Program-made: the position numbers and the translations under genes | The notes under the pieces: model-generated | Seen by the model: the letters and a program-made list of their open reading frames with translations, nothing else | The model's database searches: none | Told to the model about the DNA's origin: nothing | Source: Nonomuraea candida | GTDB lineage: Bacteria; Actinomycetota; Actinomycetes; Streptosporangiales; Streptosporangiaceae | DNA: 64,000 nucleotides | Assembly (NCBI RefSeq): GCF_000725485.1 | Contig: NZ_KL647031.1 | Coordinates: 310,001-374,000 of the forward strand | Direction of reading: 5' to 3' | Shown here: piece after piece, positions 26,508-34,022 of the stretch | Layout: each line of letters opens with the position of its first letter | Position numbering within the stretch: position 1 is the stretch's first letter

Positions 26508-27125
26508 ATGAGCATGAGTTACGGCAACCAGGGCGACGGCGGTTACGGCGCCCAGCCGCCCGGCGGGGGTTACGGCCAGCAGCCGCCCAGCGGTGGTGGC
26601 TACGGCGGTTACGGCCAGCAGCCTCCTAGCGGTGGCGGTTACGGCCAGCAGCCTCCGAGCGGTGGCGGCTACGGGCAGCAGCCCCCGAGTGGCGGCGGCT
26701 ATGGCCAGCAGCCTCCCGGCGGGTACGGGCAGCAGCCTCCGAGTGGTGGTGGCTACGGGGACTACGGCCAGCAGCCCCCGAGCGGTGGCGGCTATGGCCA
26801 GCAGCCCCCCGGCTACGGGGGCGGTTACGGCGGCCCGGGCGGGCCCGGCGGCACCCCGCCGGACAACCACCTCGTCCCGGCCATCCTCACCACGCTGTTC
26901 TGCTGCCTGCCGCTCGGCATCGTGTCGATCGTCAAGTCGTCGCAGGTCAACCAGAAGTGGCAGATCGGCGACTACGCGGGCGCGCAGCAGGCGTCCGAAG
27001 AGGCCAAGACGTGGTGGAAGCGCAGCCTGATCGTCGGTGCGATCATGATCGGCCTGAGCATCATCGCGTACGTGCTGTTCTTCGTGATCCTGGCCGCCAG
27101 CATGTCCTCCTACTCGTCGTACTGA
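26508..27125 (+). CDS. CD225/dispanin-like membrane protein with Gly-Tyr-Gln repeats
   Basis: A 205-residue protein. Residues 1-112 repeat [10 protein letters not shown]. The C-terminal half ([39 protein letters not shown], then a second TM helix) is the CD225/dispanin family, related in fold to eukaryotic interferon-induced transmembrane proteins. The role in bacteria is unknown. Starts ATG 26508 or 26514. TAGAGT at 26464 could be its -10 box. Confidence 0.87.
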   Translation: MSMSYGNQGDGGYGAQPPGGGYGQQPPSGGGYGGYGQQPPSGGGYGQQPPSGGGYGQQPPSGGGYGQQPPGGYGQQPPSGGGYGDYGQQPPSGGGYGQQPPGYGGGYGGPGGPGGTPPDNHLVPAILTTLFCCLPLGIVSIVKSSQVNQKWQIGDYAGAQQASEEAKTWWKRSLIVGAIMIGLSIIAYVLFFVILAASMSSYSSY

Positions 27126-27172
27126 GCCGGCGCACCACGATCGGCACGTACGGGAAGGCGGATACTGGGAAC

Positions 27173-27604
27173 ATGAGCATCGCAACAACCGGGCGGGACG
27201 AGCGCCGGCGTCTGAAGGACCTGCTGCCGCCGCTCGGTGTTGCGGCCGCCACCGGCGCGGTGTTCGCGTTCGTCGGCGTAGTGGACCCCAACGAGCAGGG
27301 CCACTACCCGACCTGCCCGTTCCTGGCGGTCACCGGCCTCTACTGCCCGGGGTGCGGCACGCTGCGCACCATCCACGCGTTGGCCCACCTCGACCCGGTC
27401 GCCGCGATCGGCCTCAACCCTCTCGCCGTGGCGACGATCCCGTTCCTGCTGTTCTGGTGGGGGCGCTGGGTCGTGCGGGCCTGGCGCGGCGGGCCGCGGC
27501 GCACCACGCTGGCCCATCCGGCGTGGCTGTGGGCGTTCATCGCGATCATCGTGGTCTACTGGGTCGTCCGTAATCTGCCATTCGGGGCGTTTCTTGCCCC
27601 CTAG
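27173..27604 (+). CDS. DUF2752 membrane protein
   Basis: A 143-residue membrane protein. [19 protein letters not shown] followed by [17 protein letters not shown] is the DUF2752 signature; the Cys-rich loop is highly conserved in the family. Three TM helices are predicted. Function unknown, though family genes are often close to DUF4190 or CD225 genes, as here. Start ATG 27173. Confidence 0.88.
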   Translation: MSIATTGRDERRRLKDLLPPLGVAAATGAVFAFVGVVDPNEQGHYPTCPFLAVTGLYCPGCGTLRTIHALAHLDPVAAIGLNPLAVATIPFLLFWWGRWVVRAWRGGPRRTTLAHPAWLWAFIAIIVVYWVVRNLPFGAFLAP

Positions 27605-27747
27605 CCGCCGACAGGCGGCCGGCACTTGGGGGTACCAGTGGTGAGGTGACCCCACCCGGGCCGATACCATCGCAAGACAAGGCAGAGAGCGGACGCGAAG
27701 CGAACTCTCCGCCGCCCCCAGAAGCCGACCGGAGGGACCTCAAGCGC

Positions 27748-28587
27748 GTGAGTGAGCGGACGGAAGGGCCGAGTGTCCTCGACGACATCCTCGACGGGGT
27801 GCGCGCCGACCTCGCCGCACGTCAGCAGGCCGTCTCGATTGACGAGCTCAAGCAGCGGGCCGAGCGGGCACCGGCGCCCAGGGACGCGATGGCCGCGCTG
27901 GGAGGCGACCGGATCTCGGTGATCGCCGAGGTGAAGCGCTCCAGCCCCTCGAAGGGCGCGCTCGCCGCGATCGCCGACCCGGCGGCGCTGGCGGCCGACT
28001 ACGAAGCGGGTGGCGCACACGTCATCAGCGTGCTGACCGAACGCCGCAAGTTCGGGGGCAGCCTCGAAGACCTGGCCGCGGTGCGGGCCAGGGTCGACAT
28101 CCCGATCCTGCGCAAGGACTTCATCCTCACCTCCTACCAGCTCTGGGAGGCCCGCGCCCACGGCGCCGACCTCGCGCTGCTCATGGTCGTCAGCCTGGAG
28201 CAGGAGGCGCTGGTGTCCCTCATCGAGCGGGCCGAGTCGATCGGGCTCACCCCGCTGGTCGAGGTGCACACCGAAGAGGAGCTCGAGCGGGCGGTCGCCG
28301 CCGGCGCCCGGGTCATCGGGGTCAACGCGCGCAATCTGAAGACACTCGAGGTCGACCGCGACGTCTTCGCGAAGCTGGCGCCGAAGATCCCCGATAATGT
28401 GCTCAAGATCGCCGAGTCGGGCGTGCGCGGCCCGCACGACCTGCTCGCCTACGCCAGGGGCGGCGCCGACGCCGTCCTGGTGGGGGAGAGCCTGGTCACC
28501 GGCAACGACCCGCGCAAGGCTGTGGAGGCGCTGGTGACCGCCGGCGCCCATCCGTCGACGCGCCCCGACCACTCAGCAGAGGGATAG
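27748..28587 (+). CDS. trpC: Indole-3-glycerol-phosphate synthase
   Basis: A 279-residue TIM barrel that closes CdRP to indole-3-glycerol phosphate. [12 protein letters not shown] (catalytic Lys), [35 protein letters not shown] and [11 protein letters not shown] are family motifs. GTG 27748 is selected because GGAGGG precedes it and the sequence begins [17 protein letters not shown]; 34 more upstream codons are open but proline-rich and unlike the family. trpB starts 6 bp after its stop. Confidence 0.94.
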   Translation: MSERTEGPSVLDDILDGVRADLAARQQAVSIDELKQRAERAPAPRDAMAALGGDRISVIAEVKRSSPSKGALAAIADPAALAADYEAGGAHVISVLTERRKFGGSLEDLAAVRARVDIPILRKDFILTSYQLWEARAHGADLALLMVVSLEQEALVSLIERAESIGLTPLVEVHTEEELERAVAAGARVIGVNARNLKTLEVDRDVFAKLAPKIPDNVLKIAESGVRGPHDLLAYARGGADAVLVGESLVTGNDPRKAVEALVTAGAHPSTRPDHSAEG

Positions 28588-28592
28588 CAGCA

Positions 28593-29834
28593 GTGGCAAA
28601 CGAAGGCACCATCCTGACGGCCGCCGACCTGGCGGGCAACGGCGCATACGGCAACGATCCCGACGTGCACGGCAAGTTCGGCATCTTCGGCGGCCGATAC
28701 GTGCCCGAGGCGCTCATCCCGGCGCTCGACGAGGTGGCCTCGGTCTACGAGAAGGCCAAGAACGACGCGCAGTTCCTGCGCGAGTTCGACCACCTGCTGC
28801 GCACCTACGCGGGCAGGCCGACCACGCTGACCGACGTGCCGCGCTTCAGCGAGGAGGCCGGCGGCGCCAGGATCGTGCTCAAGCGCGAGGACCTCACCCA
28901 CACCGGCGCCCACAAGATCAACAACGTGCTGGGCCAGGCGCTGCTGACCAAGCGGCTGGGCAAGAAGCGGGTGATCGCCGAGACCGGCGCGGGCCAGCAC
29001 GGCGTGGCCACCGCCACCGCCGCGGCCCTGCTCGGCCTGGAGTGCGTCATCTACATGGGCGCCGTCGACTGCGAGCGCCAGGCGCTCAACGTCGCCCGGA
29101 TGAAGCTGCTCGGCGCCACCGTGGTGCCGGTCACGAACGGCTCGCAGACGCTGAAAGACGCGATCAACGAGGCCTTCCGCGACTGGGTGACCAACGTCGA
29201 CACCACCCACTACCTGTTCGGCACGGTCGCGGGCCCGCACCCGTTCCCCGAGATCGTGCGCGACTTCGCGCGCATCATCGGCGTCGAGGCGCGCCGCCAG
29301 ATGCTGGAGCTGACCGGCAAGCTGCCCGACGCGGTGTGCGCGGCGGTCGGCGGCGGCAGCAACGCGATCGGCATCTTCCACGCCTTCATCGGCGACGAGG
29401 GCGTGCGGCTGCACGGCTACGAGGCCGCCGGGCACGGCCTCGACAGCGGCGAGCACGCGCTGACCCTCACCGCGGGCTCGGTCGGCGTGCTGCACGGCTC
29501 GCGCACCTACGTCCTGCAGGACGACGAGGGCCAGACCATCGAGTCCCACTCGATCTCGGCCGGGCTCGACTATCCGGGCGTCGGCCCCGAGCACGCCTGG
29601 CTGAAGGACTCCGGCCGCGCCTCCTACCACGGCGTCACCGACGACCAGGCGATGGCCGCGTTCTCGCTGCTGGCCAGGACCGAGGGCATCATCCCGGCGA
29701 TCGAGTCCTCCCACGCCCTGGCGGGCGCGCTGGAGCTGGGCCGCGAGCTCGGCCCCGAGGCGACCATCCTGGTCAACCTCTCCGGCCGCGGCGACAAGGA
29801 CATGGGCACGGCCATGAAGTACTTCAACCTCTGA
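28593..29834 (+). CDS. trpB: Tryptophan synthase beta chain
   Basis: PLP enzyme that condenses indole with serine. 413 residues. The PLP-binding Lys108 is in [31 protein letters not shown] and VGGGSNAIG (phosphate loop) are conserved. It partners TrpA, encoded next. GTG start 28593 with GCAGAGGGATAG upstream. Confidence 0.96.
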   Translation: MANEGTILTAADLAGNGAYGNDPDVHGKFGIFGGRYVPEALIPALDEVASVYEKAKNDAQFLREFDHLLRTYAGRPTTLTDVPRFSEEAGGARIVLKREDLTHTGAHKINNVLGQALLTKRLGKKRVIAETGAGQHGVATATAAALLGLECVIYMGAVDCERQALNVARMKLLGATVVPVTNGSQTLKDAINEAFRDWVTNVDTTHYLFGTVAGPHPFPEIVRDFARIIGVEARRQMLELTGKLPDAVCAAVGGGSNAIGIFHAFIGDEGVRLHGYEAAGHGLDSGEHALTLTAGSVGVLHGSRTYVLQDDEGQTIESHSISAGLDYPGVGPEHAWLKDSGRASYHGVTDDQAMAAFSLLARTEGIIPAIESSHALAGALELGRELGPEATILVNLSGRGDKDMGTAMKYFNL

Positions 29835-29871
29835 CACCTCCGGGTCCCTGACGGCCTGCGCCGGGCCGGGC

Positions 29872-29965
29872 GCGGGCCCGCGACACGTCTTCCGCCCGAC
29901 CGGCGCGGGGGTTCTGCCGCGGGTCCGCGACACGTCTTCCGCCCGACCGGCGCGGGGGTTCTGCC
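29872..29965. repeat. 47-bp tandem duplication between trpB and trpA
   Basis: Two nearly identical 47-bp units start at 29872 and 29919 (unit begins GCGGGCCCGCGACACGTC), followed by a partial third. They make up half of the 185-bp gap between two genes that are usually adjacent or overlapping. Unit ends are G/C-rich and could form hairpins. Confidence 0.93.
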
Positions 29966-30019
29966 GCGGGCGCGCGGCAGGGCATCATGGGGGAGACTCG
30001 ACCTTCGAAACGGACAGAC

Positions 30020-30814
30020 ATGACGACTCTTCAGACGGTTTTCGCCAAGGCGAAGGCGGACAACCGGGCCGCGCTCGTCGGCTACCTGCCCGCGGGCTTC
30101 CCGTCCAAGGACGGCGCCATCACCGCCGCCGCGGCCCTGGTGGAGGCCGGCTGCGACGTCATCGAGATCGGCCTGCCCTACTCCGACCCGCTCATGGACG
30201 GCCCGACCATCCAGGACGCGGTGCACAGGTCGCTGACCAACGGCACGCGCATCGCCGACGTGATGCGCACGGTCGAGGGCGTGGCCGCCACCGGCGCCGC
30301 CACGCTGGTCATGACCTACTGGAACCCGATCGACAAATACGGCGCCGACCGATTCGCGCGCGACCTGGCCAACGCCGGCGGCGTGGGCACGATCACGCCC
30401 GACCTGACGCCGGAGGAGTCCGAGCCGTGGCGGGCCGCCTCGGCCGCGGCCGGCATCGACACCGTTTTCCTGGTCGCGCCCAGCTCGACGGAGGCGCGCA
30501 TCAAGGCCGTCGTCGACTGCTGCACCGGTTTCGTCTACGCCGCTTCGCTCATGGGCGTCACCGGTGCCAGGGAGACCGTCAACGTCGCCGCCGAGGGGCT
30601 GGTCAAGCGCACCAAGGCGCACACCGACCTGCCCGTCTGCGTGGGCCTGGGGGTCGGCACGGGCGCGCAGGCGGCCGAGGTGGCCGGCTACGCCGATGGC
30701 GTCATCGTCGGGTCGGCGTTCATCCGCCGCATCCTCGACGCGCCCGACGAGGCCGCGGGCCTGGCGTCCATCGGGGCCCTGGCCGGGGAGATGGCCAAGG
30801 GCGTGCGCCGCTGA
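30020..30814 (+). CDS. trpA: Tryptophan synthase alpha chain
   Basis: A 264-residue TIM barrel that splits indole-3-glycerol phosphate to indole and G3P, channelling indole to TrpB. Catalytic Glu and Asp are in VIEIGLPYSDPLMDGPTIQ; the phosphate sites include GVTGAR and VGSAFIRRI. ATG 30020 gives the normal N-terminus; ATG 29987 in frame, with GCAGGG before it, would add eleven residues and remains possible. Confidence 0.95.
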   Translation: MTTLQTVFAKAKADNRAALVGYLPAGFPSKDGAITAAAALVEAGCDVIEIGLPYSDPLMDGPTIQDAVHRSLTNGTRIADVMRTVEGVAATGAATLVMTYWNPIDKYGADRFARDLANAGGVGTITPDLTPEESEPWRAASAAAGIDTVFLVAPSSTEARIKAVVDCCTGFVYAASLMGVTGARETVNVAAEGLVKRTKAHTDLPVCVGLGVGTGAQAAEVAGYADGVIVGSAFIRRILDAPDEAAGLASIGALAGEMAKGVRR

Positions 30815-30842
30815 GGCGCGTCCACGACCGCTGATCGGGCTG

Positions 30843-30872
30843 AGCGCGGGTTCCCGTCCGGGAGGCCGCGCT
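30843..30872 (+). terminator. Hairpin terminator after trpA
   Basis: Arms AGCGCGG and CCGCGCT enclose a smaller CCCG/CGGG hairpin, 28 nt after the trpA stop. No U-tract follows, as is common in actinobacteria. Confidence 0.6.
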
Positions 30873-31202
30873 TCGCCGTGTCAGGAGAGGGCCTCAGGCG
30901 GGCCTGAGCCCGGCGTACGGCGGGGACCAGCGGTTTCGCCGGGCGATGGACGCCGCCGTGGCCGGGGCCCTGAACCGGCCGCTCACGCGTCGCCCCGGCG
31001 AACGGCCCCTCCTGGCGGCTCTCGTCACCGTCTCGTCCCCGTTTCAGAGGCGTTGCGTAATTTCTTACATTGGTAGTTAAAGGTGGAAACACGCCCAGGT
31101 CATCGGCGGAAACCTCGCTTAGCTGATGCTTATCCTCGGCGTGATCGGATGGAGTCACCGGTACTGTGCGCCATCCCGGCGCAGAGACAGAGGAGAACAC
31201 TT
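30873..31202. other. Intergenic region before the thiol-redox/lgt cluster
   Basis: About 330 bp without a convincing gene. An AT-rich stretch (31056-31085, containing TTGCGT and TAGTTA) is the best promoter candidate, and TACTGT at 31162-31167 is a possible second -10 box. AGGAGAA just before 31203 is the ribosome-binding site of the next gene. Confidence 0.5.
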
Positions 31203-31724
31203 GTGGCCGCGTCACAACCGTCACCTAAGGCGAGAACGGCGATACCCTGGGTGACGACCGTCGCCCGGCTCGTTCTGGGCGGGGTGCTGATCGCGGCGGG
31301 TGCGCTCAAGATCGGCAACCCGGCCGACTCCGTCGTGGCGGTCAAGGCATACCAGTTGCTGCCCGAGTCGATCGCCGTCACGGTGGGCTACGCCCTGCCG
31401 ATCCTGGAGATCGTGGTCGGCGTGCTGCTGGTCGTCGGTCTGCTGACCAGGGTGGCCGCGGTGATCGCGGGGCTGCTCATGCTCGCGTTCGTGTTCGGCA
31501 TCGCGTGGGCGTGGGCCAAGGGCCTGCGGATCGACTGCGGCTGTTTCGGCGGCGGCGGCCAGCTCGGAGCGGGGCAGGAGCCCACCTACCTGCTCGACAT
31601 CGTGCGCGACTTCGGTCTCGTGCTGCTCGGCGCCTGGGCCGCGCGTTTCCCGCCGGGCCGGTTCGCGCTCGACGGTGCCCTCGGCCTCGGGGGCGACAAT
31701 CGTGATGAGGGGGAGGACAACTGA
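31203..31724 (+). CDS. MauE/DoxX-family membrane protein
   Basis: A 173-residue protein with four TM helices. VARLVLGGVLIAAGALKIGN starts the MauE-like domain, and DCGCFGGGGQ holds Cys112 and Cys114. MauE/DoxX-like proteins with paired Cys act with thioredoxin-fold partners in disulfide chemistry, in a VKOR/DsbB-like role; exact reaction here is inferred. The next gene is a DsbA-like protein with TGATG overlap, which supports that partnership. GTG 31203 follows AGGAGAA. Confidence 0.87.
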   Translation: MAASQPSPKARTAIPWVTTVARLVLGGVLIAAGALKIGNPADSVVAVKAYQLLPESIAVTVGYALPILEIVVGVLLVVGLLTRVAAVIAGLLMLAFVFGIAWAWAKGLRIDCGCFGGGGQLGAGQEPTYLLDIVRDFGLVLLGAWAARFPPGRFALDGALGLGGDNRDEGEDN

Positions 31725-32488
31725 TGGGCAAGGGCGAGCGCACGAAGACGAAGTCGCAGTCGGCGCGCGAGAAGATCAAGGCACAGCAGGCCGCGCAGGC
31801 CGCCCGCGACAGGCGCCGGCGGATCGTGACCTACACCACCGCCGGAGTGGTCGCGGTGGCCGCCGTCGGGCTGGGCTGGTGGTATGCCGCCAGCATCTCC
31901 CGCTCCGAGGAGGCCACCAGCGCCCTCGCGCCGATCACCGTGCAGGCCGACGGCAGCGTCGTGATGGCCAAGCCGGGCGTCAACGCGCCGGTGGTGGACA
32001 TCTATGAGGACTTCCAGTGCCCGGCCTGCAAGGAGGCCGAGCGGGTCAGCGGCCAGACCTTCAAGAACCTCGCCGCCGAGGGCAAGGCCAAGGTCGTCTA
32101 CCACCCGATCACGATCTTCTCGCAGGAGCCGACCAAGTCCAATTCGGTGCGCGCGTCCAACGCGGTGCGCTGCGTCGCCGACGGCAAGCAGTGGATGGCC
32201 CTGCACGACCTGCTCTTCGAGAACCAGCCTCCGGAGAGCGAGGAGGGCTTCAAGGTCGATCAGCTCAAGGAGTGGGGCAAGGAGGCCGGCGTCACCGACC
32301 CGGGCTTCGACGCCTGCGTGACCTCGCAGAAGAACGCCGACGCGCACCTGGCGTACAGCAAGAAAATCGGTGACGAGCAGAAGCTCACCCACACGCCGAC
32401 AGTGAAATTGAACGGAACAGAAATAGACAATCAGGTGCTCTTCAGTCCGAGTCAGCTGCGCGATGAGATTACCGAGGCGGCTAAGTAG
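31724..32488 (+). CDS. Membrane-anchored DsbA-like thiol oxidoreductase
   Basis: A 254-residue protein. A basic cytoplasmic start, one TM helix (about 29-48) and an extracytoplasmic thioredoxin-fold domain with CPAC (Cys99, Cys102) in YEDFQCPACK; the cis-Pro loop is THTPTVKLNG. Such proteins oxidise or isomerise disulfides in exported proteins. It overlaps mauE (TGATG). Downstream genes encode exported domains with paired Cys that could be clients. Confidence 0.92.
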   Translation: MGKGERTKTKSQSAREKIKAQQAAQAARDRRRRIVTYTTAGVVAVAAVGLGWWYAASISRSEEATSALAPITVQADGSVVMAKPGVNAPVVDIYEDFQCPACKEAERVSGQTFKNLAAEGKAKVVYHPITIFSQEPTKSNSVRASNAVRCVADGKQWMALHDLLFENQPPESEEGFKVDQLKEWGKEAGVTDPGFDACVTSQKNADAHLAYSKKIGDEQKLTHTPTVKLNGTEIDNQVLFSPSQLRDEITEAAK

Positions 32489-32514
32489 GCTCGCTTCCGC
32501 TACCCTCACCTGAC

Positions 32515-33726
32515 ATGCCCCTAGCCTCGATTCCCAGCCCCGCCGAAGGGGTCTGGTATCTCGGAATCATCCCGATCCGGGCTTATGCGCTATGCATCGT
32601 GCTCGGCGTCATCGTCGCCGTCTGGCTGAGCGAGCGGCGCTGGCGCGCTCGTGGTGGCGAGAAGGGGACGATCATTGACATCGCCGTCCCCGCCGTCATC
32701 TTCGGCCTGATCGGCGGTCGCCTCTACCACGTCATCACCGACTGGCAGACCTACTTCGGCAGCCGTGCGATCAAGGAGCCCTACCAGGCGCTGTTCATCT
32801 GGGAGGGCGGCCTCGGCATCTGGGGCGCGATCGCGCTCGGCGCGCTCGGCGTCTGGCTGGCCGCGCGCAGGCGCGGCCTGTCCATGGGCGCCCTCGCCGA
32901 CACGATCGCCCCCGGCATCGCCTTCGCGCAGGCCATCGGCCGCTGGGGCAACTGGTTCAACCAGGAGCTGTACGGCTCGCCGACCACCCTGCCGTGGGGC
33001 CTGGAGATCGACATCGATCACGGCGGCGAGCCCGGCGTCCTCTACCACCCGACGTTCCTGTACGAATCGCTGTGGGACGTGGCGCTCGGCTTCCTGCTCA
33101 TCCTCGCCGGCCGCCGCTTCGCGCTGCACCACGGGCGGCTGTTCGCCCTCTACGTCGCCGGTTACACGCTCGGCCGCTTCTGGATCGAGGGGCTGCGCAT
33201 CGACCCGGTGGGCGGGGTGGACCACGCGGTCGAGTTCCTCGGGCTGCGGATCAACCAGTGGACCTCGATCGTGCTGTTCGTGGCCGCGCTGGTGTACTTC
33301 TGGGCGACCAGGAACAAATCGGGGGTGGAGGTCGTGGTCTCGCCCTCGTCCGCCGCCCACGACGCCGAGTCCGGCGACCCGCTGCACGCCACCGGCCAGT
33401 CCGACGAGGGCGTCGACCCGATCCACAAGAGCGGCCAGTCCGACGACGGTCTCGACCCGCTGCACGCGGCGGGGCAGTCCGACGAGGGCGTGGACCCGAT
33501 CCACAAGAGCGGCCAGTCCGACGACGGTCTCGACCCGCTGCACGCGGCCGGCCAGGCGGACCCCGACAGGGAAGCCACGGCCGGCGCCGGCCCGGCCTCA
33601 TCGCAGCGGTCCGAGGGGCCGTCCGAGCCGGAGGGCTCCGGCGAGAGCGAGACTCCGAAGACGGAGGACGACGGGGCGACGCTTTCCGACCCCGAAACGG
33701 CGACAAAGGAGAAGAACTCGCGATGA
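32515..33726 (+). CDS. lgt: Prolipoprotein diacylglyceryl transferase with repeat tail
   Basis: Lgt attaches diacylglycerol to the lipobox Cys of lipoproteins, in the membrane. The core (1-270) has seven hydrophobic segments, GGRLYHVITDW, WEGGLGIWGA and the signature GRWGNWFNQELYG from Arg143. Beyond residue 285 lies a 115-residue acidic tail with 13-residue tandem repeats (DPLHATGQSDEGV-like), absent from E. coli Lgt. ATG 32515 has no Shine-Dalgarno, but TACCCT lies 8 nt upstream. Many lipoproteins in this window would depend on it. Confidence 0.93.
   Translation: MPLASIPSPAEGVWYLGIIPIRAYALCIVLGVIVAVWLSERRWRARGGEKGTIIDIAVPAVIFGLIGGRLYHVITDWQTYFGSRAIKEPYQALFIWEGGLGIWGAIALGALGVWLAARRRGLSMGALADTIAPGIAFAQAIGRWGNWFNQELYGSPTTLPWGLEIDIDHGGEPGVLYHPTFLYESLWDVALGFLLILAGRRFALHHGRLFALYVAGYTLGRFWIEGLRIDPVGGVDHAVEFLGLRINQWTSIVLFVAALVYFWATRNKSGVEVVVSPSSAAHDAESGDPLHATGQSDEGVDPIHKSGQSDDGLDPLHAAGQSDEGVDPIHKSGQSDDGLDPLHAAGQADPDREATAGAGPASSQRSEGPSEPEGSGESETPKTEDDGATLSDPETATKEKNSR
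33376..33561. repeat. lgt: 39-bp coding repeats in the lgt tail
   Basis: About 4.7 units of 39 bp encode alternating DPLHAxGQSDEGV and DPIHKSGQSDDGL, so the true period is a 78-bp pair. Units are almost identical at DNA level, which points to recent expansion. Confidence 0.95.
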
Positions 33727-34022
33727 ACGGTCGCGCGAAGATCCACCACCACCGTCGTGGCGTCACCGGAGGCCGCCCACGGCCCTCGGTGCCGGGCGCG
33801 ATGGGCGGCCTGGTGCCGAACTTCGCGCTCATCGCGAACACCCTTCCCGGCACCGGCCCCGGGACCAGAAGCGGCACTGTCACCAGCGCCGGCACCGGGA
33901 CCGGGACCGGGGTCGGCACTGGCGCCGGGAGCGGGAGCGGCACTGGTGCTGGCGCGACCGTCGGCGTCACCCCTGGCTGGTCATCCGTGGGGGGCGGCGA
34001 GTCAGGTCCGGCGGGACTGTGA
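33723..34022 (+). CDS. 99-aa Gly/Thr-rich protein, unknown
   Basis: The ORF overlaps the lgt stop (ATGA) and ends in a TGATG overlap with the next gene, so it is embedded in the operon. Residues 1-42 are basic and then mixed (MNGRAKIHHHRRGVTGG; MGGLVPNFALIANTLPG); residues 43-80 are GTGTGTG/GSGSGTG repeats. There is no TM segment. I recognise no family. Coupling at both ends is the best evidence that it is translated. Confidence 0.5.
   Translation: MNGRAKIHHHRRGVTGGRPRPSVPGAMGGLVPNFALIANTLPGTGPGTRSGTVTSAGTGTGTGVGTGAGSGSGTGAGATVGVTPGWSSVGGGESGPAGL

Noticed and set aside
27605..27747. Trp leader peptide or attenuator before trpC
   Set aside because: I see no short ORF with consecutive Trp codons and no convincing alternative hairpins there.
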